A DNA stretch of 64,000 nt, from contig NC_060955.1 of assembly GCF_910589235.1 (NCBI RefSeq), forward strand, positions 15,087,338 to 15,151,337, written 5' to 3'. Below the pieces are notes generated by a model that was not told the origin of the DNA, did not search any database, and saw only the letters and a program-made list of their open reading frames with translations. Made by a program: the position numbers and the translations under genes. Position 1 is the stretch's first letter. Each line of letters opens with the position of its first letter. The DNA is from Vespa crabro (taxonomy: Eukaryota > Arthropoda > Insecta > Hymenoptera > Vespidae). Shown here piece by piece: positions 25,471 through 37,800 of this stretch.

Positions 25471-27333
25471 TCTTTCTTTCTTTACTACCTCCTTACCTCT
25501 AGACGAAGATAGGACGTAGGTCAGAACGTCCGATAAATTCCGGGAGTGGTTTAGGGAAGTGAAAATCAACGGTTCTGCCGAATGTTTTATTAGAATATTG
25601 ACTTTGAGATATACTTATATTTTTTCGTACCAATGTGACTTCCCAAGAGAAATTTTGACACATCGTTTCAAAGGATCCAAGAATAACTCTGGTCGTATGT
25701 AAAAAATATCGATAAAAAGTTCAGCGTCACCCTTTAAGATCAATGCAAACGATCGATTCGTTTCGCAGGAAACGCTTTTCAGAATTTCTTGTGGTAGAAA
25801 AATATATAAATTGACGTCACGTCATTCACTTTACAATGCAAATAAATGCGATCGCCTAAGTAGAGAATAAATACATTAGAATGTGTATCGTACCGATTAA
25901 ACACTTTTTCGAGAATGAGCCCCTCGGCGAAGCATTTATTTAGACGAGATATATTTGTGGTTTAAAACTGTTTTCCTAAATTTCAAGATTCAATAATAAT
26001 AACGACAATTTATTTATATCATCGTATTGTGCAGCGATTTAGAATTGAAGTGAACAAAAAAGGAAGAGAGGAAAAGTTTTGTTATAAAATTAAACTATGA
26101 ATATATCGTATTGTTATACAATTTTGTATTTTTCTTTTTCTTTTTGTTATAAAAACAAAAAATCATGATTATAAATGAGACGATCAATAGTGAAAAATCT
26201 TTTTTCGGGGAGTTCATTTTTATCAGATTGATGCGAAGAGTTGAGAGTCACTTTGTATCGGTCGTTGAAGGTATTCCTTTCTTGAACTCAGGCTATCAGT
26301 AAAGAATTCAGATGAACGGTCTATTTGTCTCTTCGCTCGAACAAAAGTAGACGCTTTTTGGCGAGCCGCCAGGCGACTGCTACCACGAAAGATGTAAATT
26401 TTGAATGGCCACTCGGCCGAACGTATAACATTTTCCTTTCAAATCGATAAAACGTCTTTTGGTGACTCTCAAATGAAATACGAATACGTCGTGGCACTAC
26501 ATCGATAGTCAATATGATTAGAAGAAGAAGGAAAAGAGACTTTAGTTTTCGTAACTGCTCGCTGCCAACGAATTTATTCGTTTCAATTATTTAAACGTTC
26601 GCGAGTGGGATGCTCATCGATTGGTTATAAATAGCCAAAGTTTTCGCTTGAGATATTCTTTGATACCGAAAGAAAAAACGATTCATATTCCATTTATGTA
26701 ATTGCAATTAGTAATCTTGAATAATTGTCGATTAACTTTCTGTAATCGATAAATAAATATTAATAAATAAATATTAATTGGGTGGGAGAATTAAACAAAC
26801 ACGTTAAAAATTTTTTTTTCTTCGCTCGAAATGTCGATAAGGGTACTAGAAAAAACGGATCGAGATATCGCTTATCCCGATCAGTAATGAAAAAGACACA
26901 TCAAAAATATGAAAACTCGTTTGTGAAGATTAGTCACGCGAAGTGACAAAAGCGAGTTGTGTTTCCACGAAGAAGAACAAAAATATAGTCTCCTCTTTAG
27001 TCTTCCTTTTCATATTCGTTGAAGGAATTGGCTAGGATGCACGTAGACGTGAAGAGACGATCTACCGCTCGATTACCGTGTGTATATGGATGGGCATAAT
27101 AACGAAAGACGACGTCGGAGAACCCCCGAGAATCCAGGTCCGTACTATGTATATTTGCGTCATATAAGCCTGTGTGTATGTGTAATCGTCTATATTCAAC
27201 GTGTCGGAGGTGCAAGTATAATGAAATGCTTCTCCATTCGTTCAGCATTCACCACATGGTTCCGCCAATGCTGCTATTGTATTACAAAAACAGACGCGAT
27301 TTTTTTATTTTTGATATAACATCGTATTCCATT

Positions 27334-27335
<2 letters not shown>

Positions 27336-27375
<40 letters not shown>

Positions 27376-27426
27376 ATATAATATAATATATATATAATAT
27401 AATATGTATATATATAATATAATATA

Positions 27427-27464
<38 letters not shown>
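27336..27464. repeat. Compound (AT)n/(ATAAT)n array
   Basis: About 130 bp of AT units interrupted by blocks of a 5-bp ATAAT unit. Confidence 0.95.
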
Positions 27465-27465
<1 letters not shown>

Positions 27466-28180
27466 CTATTTATTCTTATATATTTTTTCTTATGTAATTT
27501 TTTCTCATTTAGAATTTAAATTCCATTTCTTTTCTTTTCCATATAACGCGAAACTTCCTTTTCTCGTCTTCATTATATACATCTGGAAAAATTTTCGATA
27601 GAATAATAAATAGGTTCACATTTGAAATTTCGTATTTATATGATGTGTGAAGTAGACTAAAATAAAATATCTATGTGGTCAGTCAGCAGTGAATTTGATT
27701 GAAAGCAAAGAGGACAAGTGAAATGGGGATAGCACGAGAGAGATGAAAAAAGGGGATAAAGTGAGAGAGGATGAATCACACGGATGATGTACCCACTCGT
27801 TCATTTACTCTCTTCTCGACTTTTGATTTTTCTTTCTCTTTTTATAGCTTTCCTCCCTGAATCCTGTTTCTTCCTCACGATCACCTCATTAAACCCTCTT
27901 CTTCCTTCCGGCCAAATGTAGCTTTCGTAAACGACTCAAAAAAGTTTCTTTCAAAGACGAGGATTCTAATTTTTAATTTTAAATTGATGTTCGACGTAAC
28001 TTTTTTTTCGTAAAGCGAAAAAAAAAGAAGTAGCTGTTTTATATTACTTCGCCTCAAATAACCCTCTACTCTGATGTCTGCAAATGAGAGGAAAACGAAA
28101 TCTCTATTTTCTCTGTTTCTGAATTCGTGTAAAGTTGTAGAACTACTTTGATTAGCAATTATCTTCCATTTCTCTCTCTT

Positions 28181-28186
<6 letters not shown>

Positions 28187-28228
<42 letters not shown>
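28187..28228. repeat. (CT)n microsatellite
   Basis: About 21 CT units with a short impure lead-in. Confidence 0.95.
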
Positions 28229-28230
<2 letters not shown>

Positions 28231-28533
28231 AATATAATAAAATATGTAAAATAATTTTTATTTATTAAATTTCATAGTTTGTATCTTAAATTAAATTACA
28301 TGATCTTTTCAGTAATATTATAAATGAAATAAAAATGTTGACTTCGTTAATATCGATTGTTTAGAAATAAAAACAGGCAAGGAGTAATATTGTTAATTTA
28401 TAATTAAACTAAGCAAGAATAAATTTCATTGAAATTTATCAAACACAAACTTCTTTTGTGTTTGGGTACTCTCATTTGTTTTTTCAAGAAACGAAGAACT
28501 TTCATAGATAACTGTTTCCACCGGGTATTAAAA

Positions 28534-28603
28534 GCGGAAATGGTAAGCGGAACCGGATTCGGATGTTAACGCGAACGCGGAAGTAGAGAATCAGGCTCGG
28601 AAA
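28534..28603 (+). promoter_or_regulatory. Cluster of GGAA core sites, candidate ETS-type enhancer
   Basis: Within 70 bp there are four CGGAA cores (three preceded by G) plus one CCGGAT, all on the plus strand, in a GC-richer island. ETS-family factors bind GGAA cores with C or A upstream. The clustering and orientation are seen directly; the function is inference. Confidence 0.3.
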
Positions 28604-28769
28604 TAACCCGTTTGCTCATGCAACGACGAATCCGACGATATTGACGTCCGTTTACCTAGTCGATTTAGTTACACTTAAGTGACCACAGCAAAGAATTTAT
28701 TTTATATTCTCAATTCTTCTATTGTAAGAACGTCATCTAGCCTTTAATTCATCTTGATAGTAAATATTG

Positions 28770-28797
28770 CTATTATTATTATTATTATTATTATTAT
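28770..28797. repeat. (ATT)n microsatellite
   Basis: About nine ATT units. Confidence 0.95.
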
Positions 28798-29017
28798 ACC
28801 TTTGCTTGTAGTTAACATTTATGCATAATGCAAGTGGATGGAATTTTTAAACTTTTAATAAAAATAATTGAAGGAGAAATGTTTCGAAATCTCTCATGAA
28901 TGTATTCGAAGAAACAAAAAGAAATAAAAATGAAGCGGGATTTTTATTAACTATTCGTCAAGGCAATTTTGTCTTTTGTTGTAATGAAGCAAGTGGAAGA
29001 TCGCAGAGATTAAAGGA

Positions 29018-29251
29018 TTAGCACCGTTCATGGCTGATAATTTTCTGTTTTTCCAAAAATGTTGTTTCGGTTTGAGATCGAAATAACATCGTGCTACCTA
29101 CTTTAGAACAAGTCAAATTAACTAAGTGATTTATCACGATGCAGATTGTGTCATTCTCGATGGAGCAGGTGAAAGAGGTTAATCTCGATAAGTTAATTTC
29201 CACGGCAGAATTTGTGGCGAGTGTGAACAATAGTATACCGAAAATTCGCAT
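29018..29251 (-). CDS. Candidate secreted or membrane peptide, 77 residues, unrecognised
   Basis: The frame begins MRIFGILLFTLATNSAVEI, compatible with a short signal peptide, and continues with four Cys residues and two N-glycosylation sequons (NDT, NLT). It could be the first exon of a secreted protein or chance. No splice signal or family match was established. Confidence 0.2.
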   Translation of the reverse strand: MRIFGILLFTLATNSAVEINLSRLTSFTCSIENDTICIVINHLVNLTCSKVGSTMLFRSQTETTFLEKQKIISHERC

Positions 29252-29462
29252 TTGATTTGTTCTTTATTTTACAAGTAAAATACGGCCAAATAGATCTGAA
29301 ATCAAATTAATTTTAGAAATGAAACTGAAAGTTAAATTTCTAGGATAAATTTTTCAAACATAGTTGGTACATATTTGATAACACGAGCTCCAATTAGAAC
29401 TCTTTACGGTTAGTGCACTTTTATTATGTGATATAATATATTGTTTATATATAATATTGTGG

Positions 29463-29735
29463 GAAAGAAGATTCCAGAGCTACCTAACGTGTATATCTGT
29501 GTGTGTATGTGAGATGTACCAATCAACAAATATGGAAAGATATGGAAGGTTCCAGAACTGTCATGTGTGTGAGGTATGCCGGTCGAAAAATGAATAGAAA
29601 GATGAAAGTTTTCAGAGTTAGCTAGTTGTGTGTGTGTGATGTGTGAAGTAAACCGATCGGTTGATGAATAAAAAAATGTAAGTTTCTCGACTAATTAGTT
29701 GTGCGTGTATGTATAAGATGCGTATGGTTATGGAA
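29463..29735. repeat. Diverged tandem repeat of about 70 bp, four units, related to 4.4-5.1 kb
   Basis: Four units begin near 29463, 29532, 29596 and 29670. Each has a GAAAGATGGAAGGTTCCAGA-type start, an AACTAGCTAGTTGTG-like middle, a GT-rich stretch ending in GTGAGATGTACC, and an ATCGACNAATGAATA end. Reverse complemented, the same order of blocks appears twice at 4380-4530 and once or twice at 5010-5140. Confidence 0.75.
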
Positions 29736-30500
29736 GAAAAGAGGAGCTGGTAGATTGGGAAAGAAAGAATAATAAAAAGCGGAGAGGATGAATAGGCGAC
29801 AGAGTCTTGAATCGTGAGGTTGAACGAAACAACGTACCAGTAAAACAGCGATAATTCGCAGAAGAATACATTCAGCGAATGACGTATTATCGAAACAAGC
29901 GAGAGCAACCAGAGAATAGCGTAACAACAAAAGGACCGGCGGGTCAGCAAACAGTGAACAGTGTGTGACATTGTTTCTTTTATTCTTTTATATTTATTAA
30001 ATATATTTTCGTATTTGATCAGTGGTCAAGCACAACATTGTTTTTCTCAGCATTGTGCCTGCTTATCAGGAAATCAAATTTATGCCATATATTTCCAACA
30101 ACATTTCTAATAATTTTTCCTACAATATTATAATGTAGCAGTATAGGTGGTATTGAAGTTTTAATAAAAGATACCAATCTTTTTTATTTACTTTTATAAA
30201 ATGCTGAAAATTTTAACATTATTTGTTTTCTAAAAGAATATCTTCGAAATTTTAAAATGTGTTGAGGATATTTTAATAGTAATATTAAAATGCCTCGCAG
30301 ATATTCTGACTTATATTAAAATCGTTAGAATATCTTTGTTAGATCTCTTCGATATTCATGGAATCTTTTGGTAGATAATGAACTACATTTTGTGTCGAAG
30401 TTATTTTAAGACTGTTCGAATATACGTGGAGTATACGGAATGAATATAACACAAAGGCTATTTTCTTCGCGAAAGACAACCTTTTGACTCTAAGAGTAGT

Positions 30501-30524
30501 TTCCACAGTCGTAGGACTGTGGAA
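30501..30524. repeat. Perfect 10-bp inverted repeat with 4-nt loop
   Basis: TTCCACAGTC at 30501-30510, loop GTAG, then GACTGTGGAA at 30515-30524 with no mismatch. It is not a simple AT palindrome and stands in otherwise unstructured DNA. It is too short for a microRNA precursor. It may be a dimeric protein-binding site or a remnant of a mobile element end. Confidence 0.8.
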
Positions 30525-31709
30525 TTATCGTAGTATAGTGAAAATTTTTTTAAACAATGTACTTATTTTTTCAGATACGTAATGTTTAGTCAGTTAGTGA
30601 GATCAGCGTATTCAAAGTAACGTATACTAATGAAACGGAAAATATAAGGAAAAGAGGCATGAAGGTTGTTATGAGATTAAAGCGAGAAAAACGATAAAAA
30701 TGAATAAAGAAAAAAAGAGACGCGAATGCGTGTAAGAGAATGAAAGAAAGGAGTTACGAAACGTAGATCGATGGCCAGATTAATTTGGTCGTTTCTTCGC
30801 TAGAGATAAAGGGAAAGATCGAGGTTGACGTAGACAGACAGAGATGGGTGGAAAAAAGGGGGTTGATTTATAGTGCTGCAAAAGTATTTCTCACTTCCAT
30901 TTGTTCCACATTTTCCGTGTAGATAGTCATTTTTTTATTTGTTCTTGCTACTCATCTTTGTACTTTTCTATCACGTTAGTAGTCATTTTTTACAGCGAAA
31001 AGACTAAAATTTCGAAATATACCAATTAATGCCGTTCAAAATTCGTTATCGATACAAGAATTCATGTTATTTTTATTTATTTTTAATACTTTATAAAATT
31101 ATTCGTATTACGTAGACGACAAGAAACAAAAGATACAATGAAAAATCCATGCAAATTACAGTTAACCATTGAGTTTGGTTCTAAGAATTCATGACAAACC
31201 GTTTACTCAACTTTATCTTTGTTTATCTTTATTTGGCCGATGATGGTATAGTGCAGTAAATTACAATTAGATTAAACGAATCGGCCCATATGTCATAGTT
31301 GATTCGTTCTATGTATTCATTTGTATTTCCTTTAGTCTTCTTTATCTTTTCCTTTTTTCTCTCTTCTCTCAAAACTAATTTTTCCAATACAGCGCAAAAA
31401 TTTCAATTATAACTTTGCAAATTTCCGAGTGAATTTGATAAAGTAAAGTCAAGATTGATAAAGTAAGCTAAGAAATGTAAAATCAAAGAGATTTGATATT
31501 ATTTTCATAATTTATTGATTCAGTCTTTGTTCCACAAAAATCTTTCCATTTCTAATCCAAATAATTCTATGAGATTAAATGCCAGTAAATGCTCATATGC
31601 TTTCAGGAAACCGATTCAAATATAAAACCTCATGGAATTTGGATGATCGCGAATTCATTGCATCATCCGTAGATTTATTGCATTCACGTGAATTGCAAAG
31701 TACTCTTAC

Positions 31710-31776
31710 CGATGGTTCTCCTCGTCTCCTCGTCTTTTCGCGCCCACTTTTGTAATTGCACGACGGCCTTGCTAGT
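31710..31776 (-). CDS. Candidate 67-bp internal exon, unrecognised
   Basis: On the minus strand an acceptor (ACGTTATTTCAG) is followed by 67 bp and then CATCG|GTAAGAGT, a strong donor. The frame starting at the first base gives TSKAVVQLQKWARKDEETRR plus two residues, soluble and helix-like. A second frame is also open; the third starts with a stop. Local GC content is higher than the flanks. A real exon would imply a minus-strand gene spanning this area. The splice signals are compatible but not proof. Confidence 0.3.
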
Positions 31777-31840
31777 CTGAAATAACGTAATAACATTTGT
31801 AATTTCTACATTGTACGCGGAAGATTGTATTTCTGGATTC

Positions 31841-31845
<5 letters not shown>

Positions 31846-31903
<58 letters not shown>
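31846..31903. repeat. (GA)n microsatellite
   Basis: About 29 uninterrupted GA units, 70 bp from the candidate exon at 31710-31776. Confidence 0.95.
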
Positions 31904-31906
<3 letters not shown>

Positions 31907-34680
31907 ATAACTCTGCTAGTGAAAGAGACGAAAAGAAGAAAATAGAAAAGAAATTATCAAGGTGAAAGTTACCAAATGATGATTTACATTATCTTATAGA
32001 ATAGAAAAAATGTAATTATAACTTATTCCAAAGATGAAATTCTCCAGCTAACTCGAAGCTTTTCTATCATGTTGATATTGTTACACATGGGTGTGCATAA
32101 ATATCGAAAATATATGTATAAAACATCTGCATTTTTTGTTCCTTTCCTCTCGCGTTTTTGTCTATCAGATCTTTTAATAACTAAAACAATCAACTTGTCG
32201 TCTAAAGTAAATCATTTGATTATTTTCTAACAATAAAAAATTCATTATAATTTAATTTATCCTTTACTTTTTCATGTATTATCTAACATAATTCATTTCG
32301 TGAACTCATTAAGATTATGTCATGCGCATTCAAAAGCTTTCACGCTTCACCTGACGTTCACGTCTTCGTTCGACCAAGCTTCGATTTTATTTTTTAAGTA
32401 TATTTACCTCGTTTAAGAGGAAATCTCGACAGATAGTTTCTGAAAAGAAAATATCTATTGTAGACTCTTTCAAGAAAACCAATTTTCTCCACGCTCGTGA
32501 TGATCCTTCAAAATTAAAATGTAATCGGAAGGAAGAGAGTCTACGAAAAAATTATAATAGTATTGTTCACTTATAATCATTCTAAATGCGGAAGTAATAA
32601 ATATGGTCGATATCGATAAAACGAATCTATCGTTATGCATTAATCATCGATGAAAATTTTCTTATACCAATAAGTTTATTATCATCTAACTAAAAATCTT
32701 TGATCATTGTTTTTTGAACTAAAATTTAGATATAATAAAGCTCTTTATATTTTCTCTCTTCTGTAACCTTTTATTTTTTTCGATAATTGCATCGTTTGCC
32801 GATTTAGAGATCGAACGATAGCTGCCGATTAAACTATCATTATTAATAGTATTATCTACCTCAGTCGAATTTCATTATCAACCATGAAGTTAAAGCCATT
32901 TCACTTCCAGTGGAATTTTTTTATTCGTTGAATGAATTATAATTATATGTTAGCAACGGCGCTTCATTTGATACCATTAACGTCAACCGAGCGAATGGAT
33001 TTAAAATATTTACGAAAGTCATACGGCTTCTTTTTCTTTTTTGTCAAAGCTTTAAGCGATATCATAAAGATGGAAGATATAAATCGAATTTTCACGACAA
33101 AGAAAGAATCTTTGTTTTTTTCGCTCATCGATCAAAATCGACAATTCATACAGCCTCTTTTTCCTTTTTTTTTCTTAGAAAATCGATTGAACTAATGAAA
33201 GTTATCGACGCCATTAAATGCGGCTAAAGGTTTTGGGAAGAAACTTTTCTCTTTTTCCTTTTTATACACCAATTGCAAATCGTCTTTTTTCTCGAAGCTG
33301 CTAAACCTTATCGCGTGACTGCTATCGTTCTTGGTTTTTTCGCGACATTTTTCTTTACGGTTTAAAATCCATTCTCTGCACGACAACACTCACTCTTCTC
33401 TTTTCTTTTTATCTTTCGTCCTTTGTTGCTCTTCAGTTTAGCGTACGCTTAACCTTTCTTTCCGAACATAACGAATTTTACGTAAGATATTTTCTACTCT
33501 TATCGCGGCGACCTGTCGACTTCATTTTTTTAAACGATAACGATAAGAATCTCGCTACTATTCTTCTCCTATCTTCATTTTCAGGGTTCGTTCGTTCACA
33601 TATAAAATATTTTGCATCTAACCAAATTTCCACGTATTTTCTTGCGCGCTTAAAAAACCTTCTATTTTTCCTTCTCTCCCTGCCCCTCTCTCTCTTTCTC
33701 TTCTTCTGTGGTCCGTTTCATCTTGAATATCTTATTCAGATTACAGTCTCAAAATCGCATCGAAAATTTATTCGGCTATGTAAAATTTTCTTTATCCGTT
33801 CGAAAATAAAGAAAAAAGAAAGGAACAATATCATTTTGATTTAATGTTAAGATATGATTATATACGTGCGGTTGACTTTCGTTACGTCTTTTGCGTTTTA
33901 GAAAAGTTTATTATCATATCGAACCGTCCTAAATGAGAACCATCACAATTATTTGAATATGATATTTGTAACAAAGACTCGTCTAGAGAAAGGTAAAGAA
34001 AGAAATCAGTAAGAGACAAATGAAGAAGAAGAAGAAGAGAGAGATTGAAGTAGAAAATACGGAAAATTTAGAGAAGTAATTTTTCCGAAAAAAGCTACGC
34101 ATGTTCTGCAAAGAAAGGCACGTAAATCCTATCGAAGATATTCAGCGCTTTGCAAAATCGCATTTGTGAGAGAAAATGAAACGACTGATGGGATAAGCGA
34201 AATAATTGGATTGATTCTTATAAGATTGTAATTTAACGAAAAAAATCGTCGTTGACTTAAAAATTTCTTTGATATCGAATAAACGTCTTAATAGACGCGA
34301 TGAAGTACGATGAAAAAAGTAATACCTGTTATACTAAATTATCGAAGATCTAATTTATCGTACACAATGAGTATAGCAAAAAAACGGATACTACATCATC
34401 AAATAATACTACTTTATGGAATGCAATATTTTTCTAAGTTCTTTTTTATTTTTTTTATTTTTCTATGTTCTTCTTCGTCTCCTTCTTATATTTCTTTTTC
34501 ATTTCTTTATTCCAAAAGCGAGCAAATAGAATGGCGAAGCAAGCATTTTTCTTACAAGACGAACTAATGAAAATGGATGAATGATAGCAAGCGGAGACGG
34601 TATTTTATGTAAAGTGATGTAAATTTTCTTTTGCTTTTTCTTTTTTATTTTGTGCTTGATTACCGGTTTGCGTAGATGAC

Positions 34681-34683
<3 letters not shown>

Positions 34684-34740
<57 letters not shown>
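34684..34740. repeat. (GA)n microsatellite
   Basis: About 28 units with one GAAA interruption. Confidence 0.95.
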
Positions 34741-35271
34741 CAGAGAGAAGGAGGCAAAGTTCTTTTCACTATCAAGACGAATGCGTTGTGGATAAAAAAA
34801 ATAATTTTCCAAGAGAAAGAGAATCCTTAGGGGACGTTGCAAATATAAGTAGAGAAATATATGTACATAGGTACTTAGAGATTTCGTGTTCACAAAGAGT
34901 ATGAAATATGGATGTGCGCAAAAAACGCCATTGGTGAAGGAAAAGGTCGATGATGGAAAGAGAGTCTGTAACATCGTATAATCTTCATCCTCCTTCCTAA
35001 GTCGCATGGTTAGACTTTCTCCTGTTTTTCGCGACGAAGATTACAGAAAGATCTTACTTTCGACGGAAGATGAGTTTTCTTCTAATCGTTCTTTCTTTGT
35101 CTATTCCTCTTTCTTTTTCTTTTTTTTTTCAATATAAGAGACGTATATTGTACGCTGTAAGACATAGCTATTATACCCTACCATACCGTTTTTCATTCTC
35201 CGCGACACAAACGTAACCTAAATCGCCGAGAACTATTTTCGTTGTTCGACCTGTTTCCCAACGTATTCGAT

Positions 35272-35286
35272 GTATACGTATATATG

Positions 35287-35325
<39 letters not shown>

Positions 35326-35328
35326 GTA

Positions 35329-35373
<45 letters not shown>
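35272..35373. repeat. Compound (AT)n/(GTAT)n array
   Basis: About 100 bp of AT units punctuated by GTAT. Confidence 0.95.
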
Positions 35374-36219
35374 TATGGGCATGAACTGACATAGATTTCT
35401 ACGTACTTTGCATGCTCTCGGATGGCGTTGGTTGCCTGGCGCCAACTTCTAGAGGTACAATCGAACACGTATATCGAGACAAGATTTATGCGATCTCAGA
35501 GGAAATTTATTTATGGAAAAAGGGACATCCACGATACATCTTTTGTTCAACATTTTCGACGTCTATTCAAATTTGATTTTGCATATTCTTTCAAAAAAGA
35601 AAAAGACAGAGATAATGATCGTAGATAATTCATTAATGAAAGTACTGACATTTTAACTTTTATTTAAGTAACTTTGGAATATATATACTTACGTACAGTC
35701 TCTATTATCTAAAGATTAGAGTATTTCAAAGGTAGAGAATAATTGTGAGAAAGAGAAACAAAGAGACAAGAGAAAGAAAGATGTATAGCCATACAAGCTT
35801 AATTCGTTATTTACGACGAACGTTTTCGTTTATAAACATATCTTTTTCTCTCTCTTTCTTTCTTTTTGCAGCGGCCATTACGACAGCACAAAATTCGCAA
35901 ACTATGTCGCGGAAATGCAATGCAAAAGAAGTAGAAAATTTTACTAAATGGAGAAAGAAAGAGAGAAAGAGCCAACATAAATGCATACACTCGTGCATTT
36001 TCGTATACAAATCATTTAACTTGAATGTTTTTTCTTTTGGACTTATGAAAGACCATCTTTCGCTCTCTGTCTTCCAATTGCTATCTAATAGCGAGACTGA
36101 ATCGAATCAAACGTCGAATTGCGATAGAAAAACAGAAAGAGACAAAGAGAGAGAAAGAGAGAGAGAGAGAGAATCTGCAGTTCTCTCGTTGCACATTGAT
36201 TTTTTTCAACTTCGATCGA

Positions 36220-36500
36220 TTTAATCTTCGAGTTCGAGCTGTGAAGAATTGACTATCCGAGCAAGCGGAAGTCAGAGTGCATGCGAGTGCATAATTGAAT
36301 CTCGCCCTATCGCTATACACGCCGTTTTCATTGTCGTTCCACTTGTGTGCTCCAGAGCTTCATCATCCTTCTCCATATCTCTCTCACTTTCCCTCTCTCT
36401 CGATTCTTCTGTCTCGCTCGCGCTCGGCTAGGGCCAGTTTTGTCCTTTCTCGTCTCTTACCAGTCGTTGCCGTTCGTTTTGTGAGAGAGAATAAATGAAC
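36220..36500 (+). promoter_or_regulatory. CpG-richer stretch, possible promoter or 5' UTR
   Basis: CpG content rises around TCGCTCGCGCTCGGC and CAGTCGTTGCCGTTCG. A TCAGAGT initiator-like motif occurs near 36274. No TATA box or downstream first exon with a convincing donor was found, so this is only a candidate. Confidence 0.15.
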
Positions 36501-36831
36501 GAGGAGACACAGATAAACATATACAAATATATACGGTGTCGAGAGTTTCTCGATCGGAGAAAAAATACGGACCATGTAAACATCTGAAGAGAAGAATAAA
36601 AAGATCTTGAGGAAGGTACGAATGTTTTCTGTCGATGGTCGAAATTAACGAAAAAGTAAAAGAAGATAAAAATCTCATTCGTGATAGACGCGTAGAGAAA
36701 GGACGAGAAGAAGCGAGCGGAGAAAACGAAAAATCTTATTGCCATTTATAAAAGGAAGAAAGAGAGAGAAAGAGAGAAAGGAGGTGATGATAAATCATGG
36801 TTGGAAAACGCGTCGTTTTTCGAAGATTAAC

Positions 36832-36865
36832 GAGAAAGAAAGAAAGAAAGAAAGAAAGGGAGAGA

Positions 36866-36906
<41 letters not shown>
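36832..36906. repeat. (GAAA)n then (GA)n array
   Basis: Four to five GAAA units are followed by GGGA variants and pure GA. Confidence 0.95.
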
Positions 36907-36909
<3 letters not shown>

Positions 36910-37380
36910 CACTATAAGTTTTCTTCTTTCTTTTTTATATTCTATCCTCTTTTTCTTCTTCTTTCTCTCTCTTTTATTCATCGAACGAAGCTATATTTTA
37001 TATTCGTCCTCCACTACGAAACATCTTCCTTCCTCCTCCTCTACTTCTGTTTTTCTTATTTGAAATTTTCGATAAAATTTTCTAACATTTCGTTTGAGTT
37101 ATATATTGGAGGGTCCTTTATTATTATAGAAAGTCTTTCTTGTATTATATAAACAAGAAGCAACCTCCTCTCTTATATATAGAAAGCATTGAATTCCTTA
37201 ATTTCCATGAAAAGATTTGTCATAGACTTTTTTCACTTGAATAGTTCAGTTCCTTTGCAATCGCAAATGCAAGCTTTTCAAGAGAAACCCTATTAATCTT
37301 ACTCTGATAAATTTTGAAGAAAGCACATTTATTTTTTCTTAGATTTACACCAATATCAATAATATTGAATGAAGAAAAAG

Positions 37381-37390
37381 AAAGAGAGAA

Positions 37391-37436
<46 letters not shown>
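37381..37436. repeat. (GA)n microsatellite, partly impure
   Basis: GA units with GAAA interruptions, immediately before the candidate regulatory block. Confidence 0.95.
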
Positions 37437-37439
<3 letters not shown>

Positions 37440-37449
37440 GAAAGATGAG

Positions 37450-37800
37450 AGATCGTCTAATTATATCGTTTGCCGTCATGTTTCTATACGGTCTGATTAG
37501 GTCCATCATGTATTTACCGGAGAGAGTGTAATGAGCATAATTGAATAAAGCGTGAGCACATAATTATTCACGTTGAGTGTGTATTGGTCACGATTACAAA
37601 GCAAAACGCGTATTATGCCGCGGCTGGTGTAATACAGCTGGCTCTCGCTCTCGCTCATGCGAGAAACGACCACTACTCATTTGTATTTGCGCATAACCGT
37701 CTATCGCACGATCCCTATGCAATTTCTCACGATTGACCTATTTCTCGATCAAACTACTAAAAATTAAAACGGCGCCTCCGGTCTGAACTCCTCGACGCAC
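37450..37800. promoter_or_regulatory. Candidate cis-regulatory block with mixed composition
   Basis: Unlike its surroundings this stretch has no simple repeats and balanced base use. It contains several homeodomain-like TAATTA/ATAATTATT cores, a CAGCTG E-box, a TGATTAGG, and a GC-richer end (CGGCGCCTCC). No long ORF is present. That profile is typical of conserved non-coding enhancers, but conservation cannot be tested here. Confidence 0.25.

Larger units (their letters stand above)
18847..29017. other. Non-coding block
   Basis: Simple repeats and purine/pyrimidine-biased stretches. The 195-codon + frame at 21378-21965 overlaps open frames on both strands and is Ser/Phe/Leu-rich, so it is judged spurious. 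25160-25430 is GC-richer and unexplained. Confidence 0.55.

Noticed and set aside
30501..30524. MicroRNA precursor
   Set aside because: The stem is only 10 bp and the flanks do not extend the pairing, far short of a 60-70 nt precursor.
35745..36224. 159-codon plus-strand ORF
   Set aside because: Mixed low-complexity Arg/Glu and Ser/Phe runs from GA/CT-rich DNA; antisense frames overlap and no domain is visible.
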